NCBI RefSeq assembly: GCF_018343815.1 | Contig: NZ_CP060791.1 | Span: forward strand, 390,113 to 454,112 | Length of the DNA stretch: 64,000 nucleotides | Reading direction: 5' to 3' | From: Chlamydia crocodili | Lineage (GTDB): Bacteria > Chlamydiota > Chlamydiia > Chlamydiales > Chlamydiaceae | Shown here: piece after piece, positions 55,595 to 64,000 of the stretch | How the letters are laid out: the number at the start of each line of letters is the position of its first letter | How positions within the stretch are numbered: the stretch's first letter is position 1 | Program-made: the position numbers and the translations under genes | Notes under the pieces: generated by a model | Databases searched by the model: none | Told to the model about the DNA's origin: nothing | What the model saw: only the letters and a program-made list of their open reading frames with translations

Positions 55595-58501
55595 TTCGTC
55601 ATCAGAATCACTGATAACTGTTAGTTCCATAGGACCAAAGTTCTCATCATTTTGGAATGATGTAGCAACAACGGGAATTACGTTTTGAGGCCGCTGTTCT
55701 CTAGTCATAGTTAATTCTAGACGGAATAGATGTTTTACAATAGCAATACGAATGTCACGAACAAGGCTTTCAAATAATAAGAATGATTCGTGTTTAAATT
55801 CAATTAAAGGATCTTTCTGACCAACGGTACGTAAACCTACTTCACTACGGAGTAGATCCATATCCACAAGATGAATTTTCCATTGTTCATCGATATGCAT
55901 AATCATTACTGAACGTATAATATCTTTACAGATACCATTAGCATCAACGTCGTCTCCAGCAGCTGTGGTGATTTCTTCTATCATAGAAGAAAACTTATTG
56001 TGGAAAACTCCAATCAAATCATCTGCAACCTTTTCTGCAACAGCATCTAAAGTATTTAATCTGCGTAATTCCTCAAGATTCAACTTTAGAGGGAAAGAGT
56101 AATTCATCCATTCTTCTAAAGTAGGAAGAGAGTGGCCTGTAGGATGACTACGACTTATGATCAATGAAGCTATCATCAGTGACACATGGTATATCGATTC
56201 CTTAGCTAAGGTAAAGATATCCTCAGAACGTATAACCTCATTACGAAAAGCATAAATAGTCTGTCTCTGCTTATTCATAACATCGTCATACTCAAGAGTA
56301 TGCTTTCGAATTGTATAGTTTCTTGCTTCAACACGCTTTTGAGCAGTCTCAATTAGCTTATTAAACATAGGATCCGACATAGCCTCTCCTTCAGGAGGAC
56401 GGAAATGTCGAATCAATGCGTTTAATTTTGGCGAAGCAAATAAACGCATTAAACGATCTTCAAAAGATAAGAAGAACTTAGCAGCACCGGGATCTCCTAA
56501 ACGTGCACAACGTCCACGTAATTGCCTATCAATACGTCGCGACTGATGGCGACTTGTACCGATGACATGGAGACCACCAACAACCACAGCTTCCTGATCT
56601 AGCTTAATATCTGTACCACGACCTGCCATATTTGTAGCGACAGTAACAGCACCTAGCTTCCCAGCTGCTGCAATAATCTCTGCTTCTTGAGCGTGATTTT
56701 TTGCATTTAAGACTGTATGCTCTATACGATTCTGTTTCAAAATACGAGAAAGTTTCTCAGAAACCTCAACAGATTCTGTCCCTATAAGAATTGGATTACC
56801 GTCTTTATGTATACGGGCAATTTCATTAACAATCGCATGATACTTTTCACGCTCTGTCATATAAAATTCATCATTATGATCTACACGTAAGCATGTTTTA
56901 AATGTAGGCACTTGCAGAACATATAGATTATATATCTCTTTAAATTCTTTAGATTCAGTAATTGCCGTCCCAGTCATACCTGCAAGTTTTTCATAAAGAC
57001 GGAAGAAATTCTGTAAAGTTACTGTCGCAAAAGTTTGTGATTCTTTACGGATAGTTACGTGTTCTTTTGCTTCTATTGCTTGATGAAGACCTTCGGAAAA
57101 ACGACGACCTGGTTGTGGGCGACCTGTATGTTCATCAATAATGACAATTTGATCATCACGGACTATATAGTCCACGTCGCGTTCCATAAGCAATTGTGCT
57201 CTCAACAACTGTCGTAAACCGTGAGCTCGAGCTTTTCTTTGAGTATCTTCTTCTGAAACGGCTATTTTTCTATTAATTTTATCTGTTGGAGAGAGAGAGT
57301 CATCGCCATCTATGAGAGCATATTCGTGTCCCATATCCATCATAACGAAGTCTTCAGCAGAACCTCCGGCTTTATCAACCCACTGTTGCATGCCGCGATC
57401 TGTCAATTCAAAATCATTATTGTGTTCATCAACAATGATATAAAGTTGAGACAGTTTTTCAATACTCTCTTCTTTATTTTGTTCAGCGTGATAATAAGTA
57501 TCCCACTTATCAATCATAGCTCGCAAATCAGGGTGTTCGCGCACTCTACGCAAAACACGATTTAAAGGCATACCCTTACTAACTAGCCATAAACTACGGC
57601 AAAATTCAGAAATGCCTTCGATAACTTTCTTATCCTTAGGAAGGATATCCATATCCAAGAACAGTTCTAATCCTCGTCTAGCTTCAAGAGCTAAATGATT
57701 ACATAGTTCTCTTTGCAATTGAACTAATTCAGCAACTTTATCCTTAAGCTCGAAATAAACGGGATTATGCTTTTCTCCTGGTCCAGAAATAATTAAAGGA
57801 GTTCTTGCTTCATCAATTAGAATAGAATCCACTTCATCAATAATAGCGAAATAAAATCCACGACCTACCTGATCATCAACAGAAGTTGCTATAGAATTAT
57901 CCCTGAGATAATCGAATCCAAACTCTGATGCTGTACCATAGACAACATCACAACGATAGATTTCCTTTCGTTTTTCTAAAGGTGAGCCGGATATCAATAC
58001 TCCGGTAGTTAAACCTAACCAACGCAATATAGAGCCAACCCATTCACAATCTCTTTGAGCAAGATAATCGTTAACTGTGACCAAATGCACAGGCTTGCCT
58101 GTTAAAGCATTTAAATACAGCGGCATAACTGCAGTAAGAGTTTTTCCTTCTCCTGTCTGCATCTCAGTAATAAAGCCCTTGTGCATAGCTATAGCACCAA
58201 GAACCTGAACATCGTAAGGAACCATGTCCCAATTTTGATGATAACCGGAAACTTCTACCGGAGTCCCAGTCAAACGTCTACATACATTTTTAACAACGGC
58301 ATAGGCCTCAGGAAGCATATCGTCTAAGGATTCCCCTTCCTGGTAGCGCTTTTTTAACTCTACTGTTTTATTACGCAACTCCTCATCAGACAAAGGGGCG
58401 AGCATCTCATCATAGAGATTGACCTTATCCACAAGTTTTTGAAATTTTTTTAAGGTACGCTCTTGAGAAGATCCAAAGAAACGTTTAAGAAAATCTAACA
58501 T
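55592..58501 (-). CDS. secA: Preprotein translocase ATPase SecA
   Basis: SecA powers protein export through SecYEG. The 969-residue protein contains MQTGEGKT, IDEVDSILIDEARTPLIISG, MAGRGTDIKL, and EYDDVMNKQRQ. Unlike most SecA proteins it has no C-terminal CxCxSGxxxxCHG zinc motif and ends in an acidic ...SDSDDE, so the SecB-binding tail is missing. Alternatives: none. A terminator at 55560-55594 follows and a promoter at 58540-58569 precedes it. YajC at 548-901 belongs to the same pathway. Confidence 0.96.
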   Translation of the reverse strand: MLDFLKRFFGSSQERTLKKFQKLVDKVNLYDEMLAPLSDEELRNKTVELKKRYQEGESLDDMLPEAYAVVKNVCRRLTGTPVEVSGYHQNWDMVPYDVQVLGAIAMHKGFITEMQTGEGKTLTAVMPLYLNALTGKPVHLVTVNDYLAQRDCEWVGSILRWLGLTTGVLISGSPLEKRKEIYRCDVVYGTASEFGFDYLRDNSIATSVDDQVGRGFYFAIIDEVDSILIDEARTPLIISGPGEKHNPVYFELKDKVAELVQLQRELCNHLALEARRGLELFLDMDILPKDKKVIEGISEFCRSLWLVSKGMPLNRVLRRVREHPDLRAMIDKWDTYYHAEQNKEESIEKLSQLYIIVDEHNNDFELTDRGMQQWVDKAGGSAEDFVMMDMGHEYALIDGDDSLSPTDKINRKIAVSEEDTQRKARAHGLRQLLRAQLLMERDVDYIVRDDQIVIIDEHTGRPQPGRRFSEGLHQAIEAKEHVTIRKESQTFATVTLQNFFRLYEKLAGMTGTAITESKEFKEIYNLYVLQVPTFKTCLRVDHNDEFYMTEREKYHAIVNEIARIHKDGNPILIGTESVEVSEKLSRILKQNRIEHTVLNAKNHAQEAEIIAAAGKLGAVTVATNMAGRGTDIKLDQEAVVVGGLHVIGTSRHQSRRIDRQLRGRCARLGDPGAAKFFLSFEDRLMRLFASPKLNALIRHFRPPEGEAMSDPMFNKLIETAQKRVEARNYTIRKHTLEYDDVMNKQRQTIYAFRNEVIRSEDIFTLAKESIYHVSLMIASLIISRSHPTGHSLPTLEEWMNYSFPLKLNLEELRRLNTLDAVAEKVADDLIGVFHNKFSSMIEEITTAAGDDVDANGICKDIIRSVMIMHIDEQWKIHLVDMDLLRSEVGLRTVGQKDPLIEFKHESFLLFESLVRDIRIAIVKHLFRLELTMTREQRPQNVIPVVATSFQNDENFGPMELTVISDSDDE

Positions 58502-58539
58502 ACGTCGCTTAATTCAATATAATTGCTTGGAAAATAATC

Positions 58540-58569
58540 TATTAATTCCTACGAAAACTCATCTGTCAA
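58540..58569 (-). promoter_or_regulatory. Promoter of secA
   Basis: On the minus strand TTGACA, the consensus -35, lies 17-18 bp before an ATTAAT or TTAATA -10 (58540-58546). The predicted leader to the ATG is about 30-35 bases. Confidence 0.55.
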
Positions 58570-58589
58570 TACCATACTCGATTCTAATG

Positions 58590-58613
58590 AATAAAAGGAA
58601 CAAAAGTTCCCTT
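58590..58613 (-). terminator. Terminator after the TPR-protein gene
   Basis: On the minus strand AAGGGAAC, four bases and GTTCCTTT form an 8-bp stem with one G-T pair, followed by TTTTATTC. A second, loop-tight inverted repeat (CTCCTG/CAGGAG, 58630-58643) lies just upstream. Confidence 0.6.
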
Positions 58614-58686
58614 ACTTATATTCTTCTTCCTCCTGAACAGGAGACAAAAAACTTTTGCCATAAAGATAGAGAATGAAAAAAAGAAT

Positions 58687-60012
58687 TTAAGCAGCAAGCA
58701 GTGTATCTACTTCCACAATATGCTGATGATTCAAAGGTAATTTCTGGCGTAAATTACGCATAATTTGTGAGCGACGCTTTTTTTGCTGCAGAGAAACATC
58801 TTGAGCTGATAGAAATGCTTGTATTTCATAAGCAGCGTCAAAATTTCCTGTGCGAGCTTCACACGCACTCAATAGTTCTAAAGTTTCTGAAGAATGGTTT
58901 AGTTTGAGAGCTTTCTTTGCATACTCTAAACCAGTCTCTGCTGCCACTACTGACGCGTATCCAACTCCTGAAAGCCAAGCTAACGCTTTACATGCTGTAG
59001 GACAATCAGGGAATTTCTGGATTACTTTGAGATATATCTTTTCAGCATCAGAATATTTCTTTAAACAACATAAGCTAAATCCATAACCTAAACCACATTG
59101 CCAATCTTCAGCATATGTGCCGCATTGAAATGCTAAATTCCAGCAATATTCGGCTAAAGGATAGTCATTTTGATCCATAGCTGCCAAAGCTGCATGTTTC
59201 ATTAACAAAGCATCCCCTCGAGACCACAAATCGCTACTTTGATAAATAAGTAACGCTTTTTTCGATTTCCCTTGTTTTTGTTCACACAAACCGATGTTAA
59301 ATAAAGACTCTTCTCTATAATTAGGTTCAGATAACAATTTACGGAATAGCTTTCCCGCCTCAACATAATTACCGCAAATACGAGAAGAATGAGCTAAATT
59401 ATAGGTAACTTTCAAAGGACATGAGCCTAAAGCATATGCGCGGTTATAAAACTCTATAGCATCTTGATATCGCTTCGAGGTGAAATAAATATCTCCCACG
59501 GTAATGTAGGTTTCTTGATGGGAGAGGGGAGAAATCCAAGGCTCAATAATACTACAAGCAGCATCCAAATGCCCTAAATTCACCAAAGCAGACGCATACT
59601 TTGCAGCATCCTGTTCTTCGAATATATCATTTGAAATTCGGGAAAAAGCTTGGCAAGATTCTTTATATGCCCCATGACGATAAGCTTTATAAGCAATTTC
59701 TAGCAAAAATTGAGGACCACGTAAATTCAATTTTCGTGCCTCGGCCAATAGTTTTTCTACCTCATCAAAACGATTCATACCTCGAAGAATACGCATATAA
59801 TCAAATAGGCACTGACGACGATAGCAACGTTTTTTTAAAATAGGCAAGAGCTTCTGTTCAGCAACCGACCATTCTTTCAGTTCCATGCTCAGATGAACTT
59901 CTCGAATAACCTGCGCCGCATAGCGACGGAAACGGGAAATGTGACAATAGACTTTAAACACTAAAGCTATTGTCAAACTTGCAACTAAAGCCCACAGGAT
60001 CACTAGCCACAT
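58687..60012 (-). CDS. TPR-repeat membrane protein (CT700-type)
   Basis: The product from ATG 60012 is 441 residues. A single N-terminal membrane segment is followed by repeated helical pairs with TPR spacing, for example YITVGDIYFTSKRYQDAIEF and LFNIGLCEQKQGKSKKALLI. It could act as a protein scaffold on the periplasmic or cytoplasmic side. The start is uncertain: a TTG at 60120 would add 36 residues and overlap psd by 43 bp, but no good ribosome-binding site supports it. The role is unknown. Confidence 0.75.
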   Translation of the reverse strand: MWLVILWALVASLTIALVFKVYCHISRFRRYAAQVIREVHLSMELKEWSVAEQKLLPILKKRCYRRQCLFDYMRILRGMNRFDEVEKLLAEARKLNLRGPQFLLEIAYKAYRHGAYKESCQAFSRISNDIFEEQDAAKYASALVNLGHLDAACSIIEPWISPLSHQETYITVGDIYFTSKRYQDAIEFYNRAYALGSCPLKVTYNLAHSSRICGNYVEAGKLFRKLLSEPNYREESLFNIGLCEQKQGKSKKALLIYQSSDLWSRGDALLMKHAALAAMDQNDYPLAEYCWNLAFQCGTYAEDWQCGLGYGFSLCCLKKYSDAEKIYLKVIQKFPDCPTACKALAWLSGVGYASVVAAETGLEYAKKALKLNHSSETLELLSACEARTGNFDAAYEIQAFLSAQDVSLQQKKRRSQIMRNLRQKLPLNHQHIVEVDTLLAA

Positions 60013-60077
60013 AATTCGCCAATTTTCACTTTTCTCTCTCCTTGCAATACCAAAAAAAACCTTTAAAGTCTTTAAAA

Positions 60078-60977
60078 TTATTCTCTCAACGACCGTCCTA
60101 AAGATTGCCCCATAAGGCAACGTGTCTCTAATCCCATCCGTGAGTTCTTTAATAAGTCCGCATCAAACTGAACAACTCCCGGTTCAAACAATACAATAAC
60201 AGTGGATCCTCCAATTTCAAAAAAACCCTTCTCATCACCCCTAGAATACTTTTCTCCAGGTATATAGGTTTGAATAATAGAGCCGACATTCAATGCCCCG
60301 ACTTCCAAATAAAGCACATCGCCGAATGCCTCTGTTTTAAGCTCTGTTAGTGTACGTTTGTTTTCACAAAAAATATTAAAATTATCTTTCAATGCCATCG
60401 GGTGCACAGAAAATAAATAACCATTGATGTTGCGGGTTGGTCCAGCCAAACAATCGACAGGGAAATGAAAACGGTGATAATCGAAAAGAGCTAACCGAGC
60501 AAAGACCACACTACCAGATGCGTATTTCTCAACAAGCTTGGGGTCACCTAAAAGTTTCGAAAGAGAGAATCGTTTCGATTTAACAACAAATTCTCCAAAT
60601 TCAGACACGTTTGGATAAATAAGATACGCCCCATCAACGGGTGTCACGCAAATATTATTCCCCTGAGCAATAGGTCGTGCTTCCGGACGCAGCTCTCTAG
60701 TAAAAAAATCATTGAAAGAAGTAAATTCTGAAAGAGATTTTTTGAATTCTTTTGCGCAGATATGATTTCTCTTTATAAATCCCGGAATCTTTTTACGTGT
60801 CCAAGAACGTTTTTGAATCCAACCATAAAGACGCGACAAAAATGGAGACCTTGACAATAGCGTGGATACCCATTTTCCTAATCTGGAAGTATATAGAAAC
60901 GTCATAGTCTTTTCATAACACACGGATTCTGTTACTCTTTGATTAGTTAACCGATCAATATACTGCAGTTTCTTCAC
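60078..60977 (-). CDS. psd: Phosphatidylserine decarboxylase proenzyme
   Basis: The enzyme converts phosphatidylserine to phosphatidylethanolamine. The 299-residue protein has the conserved catalytic His in [11 protein letters not shown] and the self-cleavage motif GGST within [14 protein letters not shown], where the serine becomes the pyruvoyl group; E. coli has LGST. It starts at GTG 60977 with GAGGA just upstream. A promoter lies at 61008-61036. It is divergent from mnmE. Confidence 0.93.
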   Translation of the reverse strand: MKKLQYIDRLTNQRVTESVCYEKTMTFLYTSRLGKWVSTLLSRSPFLSRLYGWIQKRSWTRKKIPGFIKRNHICAKEFKKSLSEFTSFNDFFTRELRPEARPIAQGNNICVTPVDGAYLIYPNVSEFGEFVVKSKRFSLSKLLGDPKLVEKYASGSVVFARLALFDYHRFHFPVDCLAGPTRNINGYLFSVHPMALKDNFNIFCENKRTLTELKTEAFGDVLYLEVGALNVGSIIQTYIPGEKYSRGDEKGFFEIGGSTVIVLFEPGVVQFDADLLKNSRMGLETRCLMGQSLGRSLRE

Positions 60978-61007
60978 TTGTCCTCGATCTGGAGATCAAA
61001 ACAGGCG

Positions 61008-61036
61008 ACTATAAAAAGTTATTAAAAATATTCCAA
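61008..61036 (-). promoter_or_regulatory. Promoter of psd
   Basis: On the minus strand TTGGAA (61031-61036) and TATAGT (61008-61013) are separated by exactly 17 bp. A GATCTGGAGATC palindrome at 60986-60997 lies in the leader. Confidence 0.55.
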
Positions 61037-61134
61037 ACTAATTAAATAGAAATCGTTAAAAAACCTACATACATCTTTAATCGCGAACCTGATATCCTAG
61101 CTTCTCAAGTTAGTTCCATTTTCATCCGTTTTTC

Positions 61135-62466
61135 ATGATTAAAAATGATACTATTGCTGCTATAGCCACACCTCCAGGAGAGGGAAGCATTGCTATTGTT
61201 CGTATATCAGGCCCCGAAGCTATTCCAATCACAGATAAAATATTCTCAGGATCTGTACCGTCCTTTTCCTCACATACTGCTCATTTAGGAACAATAAGTC
61301 GTAACGACCAGCAAATTGATCAGGTGCTTTTATTAATTATGCGAGCTCCACGTTCATTTACTGGAGAAGATGTCATTGAACTGCAATGTCATGGTGGTTA
61401 TTTTTCTTGTTCCCAAATCCTGGAAGCTTTGGTATCTGAAGGAGCTCGACCTGCACTTCCTGGAGAATTTTCTCAACGAGCTTTTCTAAATGGGAAAATA
61501 GATCTTATCCAAGCAGAAGCAATTCAAAATATTATCGCAGCTGATAATTTGGACGCTTTTCACATTGCTCAGAATCATTTTCAAGGACATTTTTCCAAAA
61601 AAGTTCAGTTTATTTCTTCTTTGATTATCGAATCTTTGGCTTTTATTGAGGTTCTCGCAGATTTTCCAGAGGAAGAGCAGCCCGATATGGATGTTCCTGA
61701 AAGTCGGTTAAGCGAAGCTATCCTAATTATTGAGGATCTTATCTCAAGTTTCGATGAGGGCCAACGACTCGCCCAAGGCACAAGTATTGTTCTTGCAGGA
61801 CATCCTAATGCAGGAAAATCTTCTCTTCTTAATACGCTAACAAATAAAAATCGCGCTATTGTTACTGATATTCCTGGAACTACAAGGGATATATTAGAAG
61901 AAAATTGGATATTGCAAGGGAAACGTATTCGTCTTATAGATTCTGCAGGACAACGAGAAACAGATAATCCTGTTGAGCAAGAAGGTATAGAACGCGCTAT
62001 TTCTGCTATGGAACAATCTGAAGGGATACTCTGGGTTATGGATGTTACACAACCCCAACCTGATCTCCCAGAAATTTTATTTCAAAAACCTACTCTCCTT
62101 CTTTGGAATAAATCTGATCTCGCATCACCTCCTCAAATTGACACGTCGCTGCCCCAACTAGCTGTTTCCGCAAAGACAGGAGAGGGGATTTTCGAACTCA
62201 AACAATTTATCCAAAAATGGATGCAACAACAACAGTTGGGAAAGAATGCAAAAGTCTTTCTTGTTTCTTCTCGACATCATACAATATTACAACAGATGCG
62301 CTCGTACTTGCTCTCAGCCAAAGAAGGATTACAGACTCAACTTCTCCCAGAACTTGTTGCCCTGGAGCTCAGGCAAGCCCTACAGGCTACTGGGAACCTT
62401 TCAGGATCTGAAATTAACGAGACAATATTGGGAGAAATTTTTAGTAGGTTTTGTATTGGAAAATAA
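61135..62466 (+). CDS. mnmE: tRNA modification GTPase MnmE
   Basis: MnmE with MnmG installs the 5-carboxymethylaminomethyl group on wobble uridine. The 443-residue protein has an N-terminal folate-binding region ([21 protein letters not shown]), the G domain with [30 protein letters not shown] and WNKSDL, and the invariant C-terminal FCIGK. Length is normal. It overlaps the nth gene by about 11 bp. Confidence 0.96.
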   Translation: MIKNDTIAAIATPPGEGSIAIVRISGPEAIPITDKIFSGSVPSFSSHTAHLGTISRNDQQIDQVLLLIMRAPRSFTGEDVIELQCHGGYFSCSQILEALVSEGARPALPGEFSQRAFLNGKIDLIQAEAIQNIIAADNLDAFHIAQNHFQGHFSKKVQFISSLIIESLAFIEVLADFPEEEQPDMDVPESRLSEAILIIEDLISSFDEGQRLAQGTSIVLAGHPNAGKSSLLNTLTNKNRAIVTDIPGTTRDILEENWILQGKRIRLIDSAGQRETDNPVEQEGIERAISAMEQSEGILWVMDVTQPQPDLPEILFQKPTLLLWNKSDLASPPQIDTSLPQLAVSAKTGEGIFELKQFIQKWMQQQQLGKNAKVFLVSSRHHTILQQMRSYLLSAKEGLQTQLLPELVALELRQALQATGNLSGSEINETILGEIFSRFCIGK

Positions 62467-63115
62467 AACACATATTAAAAATTTTATTATTTCAACTTTG
62501 AACGAATTCTTTCCCAACCCAAAAGCATCTTTAACGGGATGGGAAACTCCGTTTCAATTACTTGTTGCTATTTTGCTTTCAGGAAATTCTACCGATAAGG
62601 CTGTGAATTCTGTGACACCGAAGTTATTTGCCTCAGCTCCTGACGCGCAAGCATTATCACAACTTCCCTTAGAAAATTTATATTTAATTATTTCGCCTTG
62701 CGGTCTTGGCAAGAGAAAAGCCGAATACCTACATAATCTATCAAAGATCTTGCTGGAAAAATATCGTGGTGAACCTCCAGCTTCTTTAGAATTGTTAATC
62801 AAACTACCTGGGGTAGGAAGAAAAACTGCTTCGGTCTTTCTAGGAATTATTTATGATATGCCAACGTTTCCAGTAGATACACATATTTTGAGACTATCTC
62901 AACGTTGGGGAATTTCTAATAAACGTAGTCCTTCAGCAGCAGAAAAAGACCTTGTTCTTTTCTTTGGCGATATGAATTCTCCAAAGCTTCACTTACAACT
63001 TATCTATTATGCTAGAAATTACTGCCCCGCTCTCCATCACGATGTAAATAAATGCAGAATATGTTGGTACTTAAGCAATTCCCATAAAAAGCATTCTAAA
63101 CCCCTTAAGAAATAA
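62456..63115 (+). CDS. nth: Endonuclease III (DNA glycosylase/AP lyase) with incomplete iron-sulfur ligands
   Basis: Nth removes oxidised pyrimidines and cuts at abasic sites. From the TTG at 62456 it is 219 residues, close to the E. coli 211. The helix-hairpin-helix LPGVGRKTA with the catalytic Lys123 and VDTHILR with Asp141 are present. The cluster motif should be C-x6-C-x2-C-x5-C; here it is C190-x9-C200-x2-C203 and the fourth position is Ser209. So three cysteines remain and the spacing is changed. The start is chosen because it follows the end of mnmE and a TAGG; longer frames run into mnmE. This places the gene in an operon with mnmE. Confidence 0.88.
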   Translation: MENKTHIKNFIISTLNEFFPNPKASLTGWETPFQLLVAILLSGNSTDKAVNSVTPKLFASAPDAQALSQLPLENLYLIISPCGLGKRKAEYLHNLSKILLEKYRGEPPASLELLIKLPGVGRKTASVFLGIIYDMPTFPVDTHILRLSQRWGISNKRSPSAAEKDLVLFFGDMNSPKLHLQLIYYARNYCPALHHDVNKCRICWYLSNSHKKHSKPLKK

Positions 63116-63262
63116 AGGCTTCTGCTGATTGACACAGAAACGGTTCCACATAAAGCTTTCTCTCTGTATATATCGAGAATGAAATTTACTTTGCTTTCTA
63201 ACGGAGAAATCTTTTAGACTGGGCAACTACTTACTACTTCGATATCGCAATTTTTTAATATA

Positions 63263-64000
63263 ATGAATAAAAACGCTTCTAATAGGGTTAGTTCTAAAAA
63301 AGAGCTCTCTGTTTGGTCGATCGGGGGATCTATTTTTGCTATGTTCTTTGGAGCGGGTAATATAGTATTTCCTTTAGCCTTGGGTTATCATTACCACTCA
63401 CATCCCTGGTTCGCCTGCTTTGGAATGATGCTTACCGCTGTTTGTGTTCCCCTATTAGGTTTGTTTAGTATGCTATTATATTCTGGAGATTATAAAAATT
63501 TTTTTTCCTCTATTGGAAAAATCCCTGGAATGGTTTTCATTATAGCAATTTTATGCTTAATAGGTCCTTTTGGGGGGATTCCTAGAGCAATTGCTGTATC
63601 ATATTCAACTTTAGCATCTTTATCAGATTCAAAAACAACATTACTGCCTAATCTTCCTATCTTCAGTTTGATTTGTTGCGTTTTGATTTATCTATTTGCA
63701 TGCAAACTTAGTAAACTTATCCAATGGCTGGGGTCTGTATTTTTCCCAATTATGTTGATCACCCTAATTTGGATAATCTTCAAAGGGTTAACTATTCCTG
63801 CAAACCCAAGTTTCTTGGAATCTGCGAATCCCCAACAAGCTTGGTTAGCTGGAATTACAGAAGGCTTCAATACTATGGACCTTCTTGCAGCCTTCTTCTT
63901 CTGCTCCATTGTATTAATTTCTATACGACAAATGATAGCAAATGGAGATGCTGATGACGAAACACCTTTAAACTTTCAAAAAATCAATAAAAAAGACAAA
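63263..64000 (+). CDS. brnQ: Branched-chain amino acid transporter BrnQ, N-terminal part
   Basis: The frame is open for 246 codons from ATG 63263 to the window edge, so it is incomplete. It starts with a polar N-terminus, then the LIVCS-family GSIFAMFFGAGNIVFPLALG, and contains at least six hydrophobic segments. The family imports Leu, Ile and Val with Na+ or H+. In C. trachomatis brnQ is CT554, far from nth by numbering, so the gene order differs at this point. No ribosome-binding site of note was found. Confidence 0.85.
   Translation, partial: MNKNASNRVSSKKELSVWSIGGSIFAMFFGAGNIVFPLALGYHYHSHPWFACFGMMLTAVCVPLLGLFSMLLYSGDYKNFFSSIGKIPGMVFIIAILCLIGPFGGIPRAIAVSYSTLASLSDSKTTLLPNLPIFSLICCVLIYLFACKLSKLIQWLGSVFFPIMLITLIWIIFKGLTIPANPSFLESANPQQAWLAGITEGFNTMDLLAAFFFCSIVLISIRQMIANGDADDETPLNFQKINKKDK

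Overview
The window is a 64 kb piece of a chlamydial chromosome, most likely from the Chlamydophila-type species (psittaci/abortus/caviae/felis/pneumoniae) rather than C. trachomatis. The evidence is a chlamydia-only gene set (PorB, the SET-domain NUE effector, a DUF687-like membrane protein, the CT711/CT712 pair, a flagellar-like FliF/FliH/FliI/FliJ cluster without flagella), A+T-rich DNA, and a gene order that, from memory, runs nearly unbroken through C. trachomatis CT742 to CT697. Two differences from that order are visible: an rRNA operon plus a DUF687-like gene sits between nqrF and tRNA-His/ftsK, and brnQ follows nth. I cannot fix the species without a 16S comparison.

Layout. 1-2316: end of an rRNA uracil-5 methyltransferase gene, yajC, nqrF. 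2348-4318 (-): a 656-residue predicted membrane protein of DUF687 type. 4380-4680: a non-coding stretch with promoter-like and palindromic signals and a seven-codon ORF. 4790-9740 (-): 16S-23S-5S rRNA operon with no tRNA in the spacer; both large rRNAs are bracketed by long inverted repeats that would form processing stems, and a likely promoter lies at about 9929-9956. 9957-10485: no intact gene, only a possible relic of a secreted protein. 10486-17121: tRNA-His, ftsK, a metallo-hydrolase, NUE, then a PEBP protein, an amino-acid symporter and a lipoprotein on the other strand. 17379-21692: an exported protein, then ribH, ribBA and ribD on the minus strand. 21736-28803: serS, a VIT1/CCC1-like metal transporter beside a P1B-4-type metal ATPase, rodA, birA, a small membrane protein, and a pseudouridine synthase. 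28961-34922: gpmA, a NifS/NifU pair with lost active-site residues, and the fliF-fliH-fliI-fliJ-like cluster. 34942-38491: UDP-sugar pyrophosphorylase, gpsA, porB. 38488-48439 (-): the CT712/CT711 paralogues, then pckA, mreB and a SWIM-SNF2 helicase. 48630-55536: tRNA-Gly, tig, clpP2, clpX, pcnB, der and a small protein. 55592-60977 (-): secA, a TPR membrane protein, psd. 61135-64000: mnmE, nth and the start of brnQ, cut by the window edge.

How the parts work together. Most of the window is core physiology of an obligate intracellular bacterium: envelope growth and division (ftsK, mreB, rodA), sodium-coupled respiration and transport (nqrF, AGCS symporter, brnQ), riboflavin synthesis, protein quality control (tig-clpP2-clpX), RNA modification, and protein export (secA, yajC). 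Host-interaction candidates are NUE, the DUF687-like protein, CT711/CT712 and PorB.

The most interesting observations are: (1) the NifS homologue has Ala where the PLP-binding Lys should be and no cysteine in the catalytic loop, and its NifU partner has lost two of three scaffold cysteines while keeping a C-terminal Nfu CxxC; (2) the gene usually called hypothetical next to the metal ATPase looks like a VIT1/CCC1 iron/manganese transporter, and the ATPase carries SPC and HEGST motifs of the P1B-4 class, not CPC; (3) the FliF homologue ends in a FliG-like segment; (4) the signal-rich non-coding stretch beside the rRNA operon. No CRISPR array, insertion sequence, prophage or restriction system was seen.
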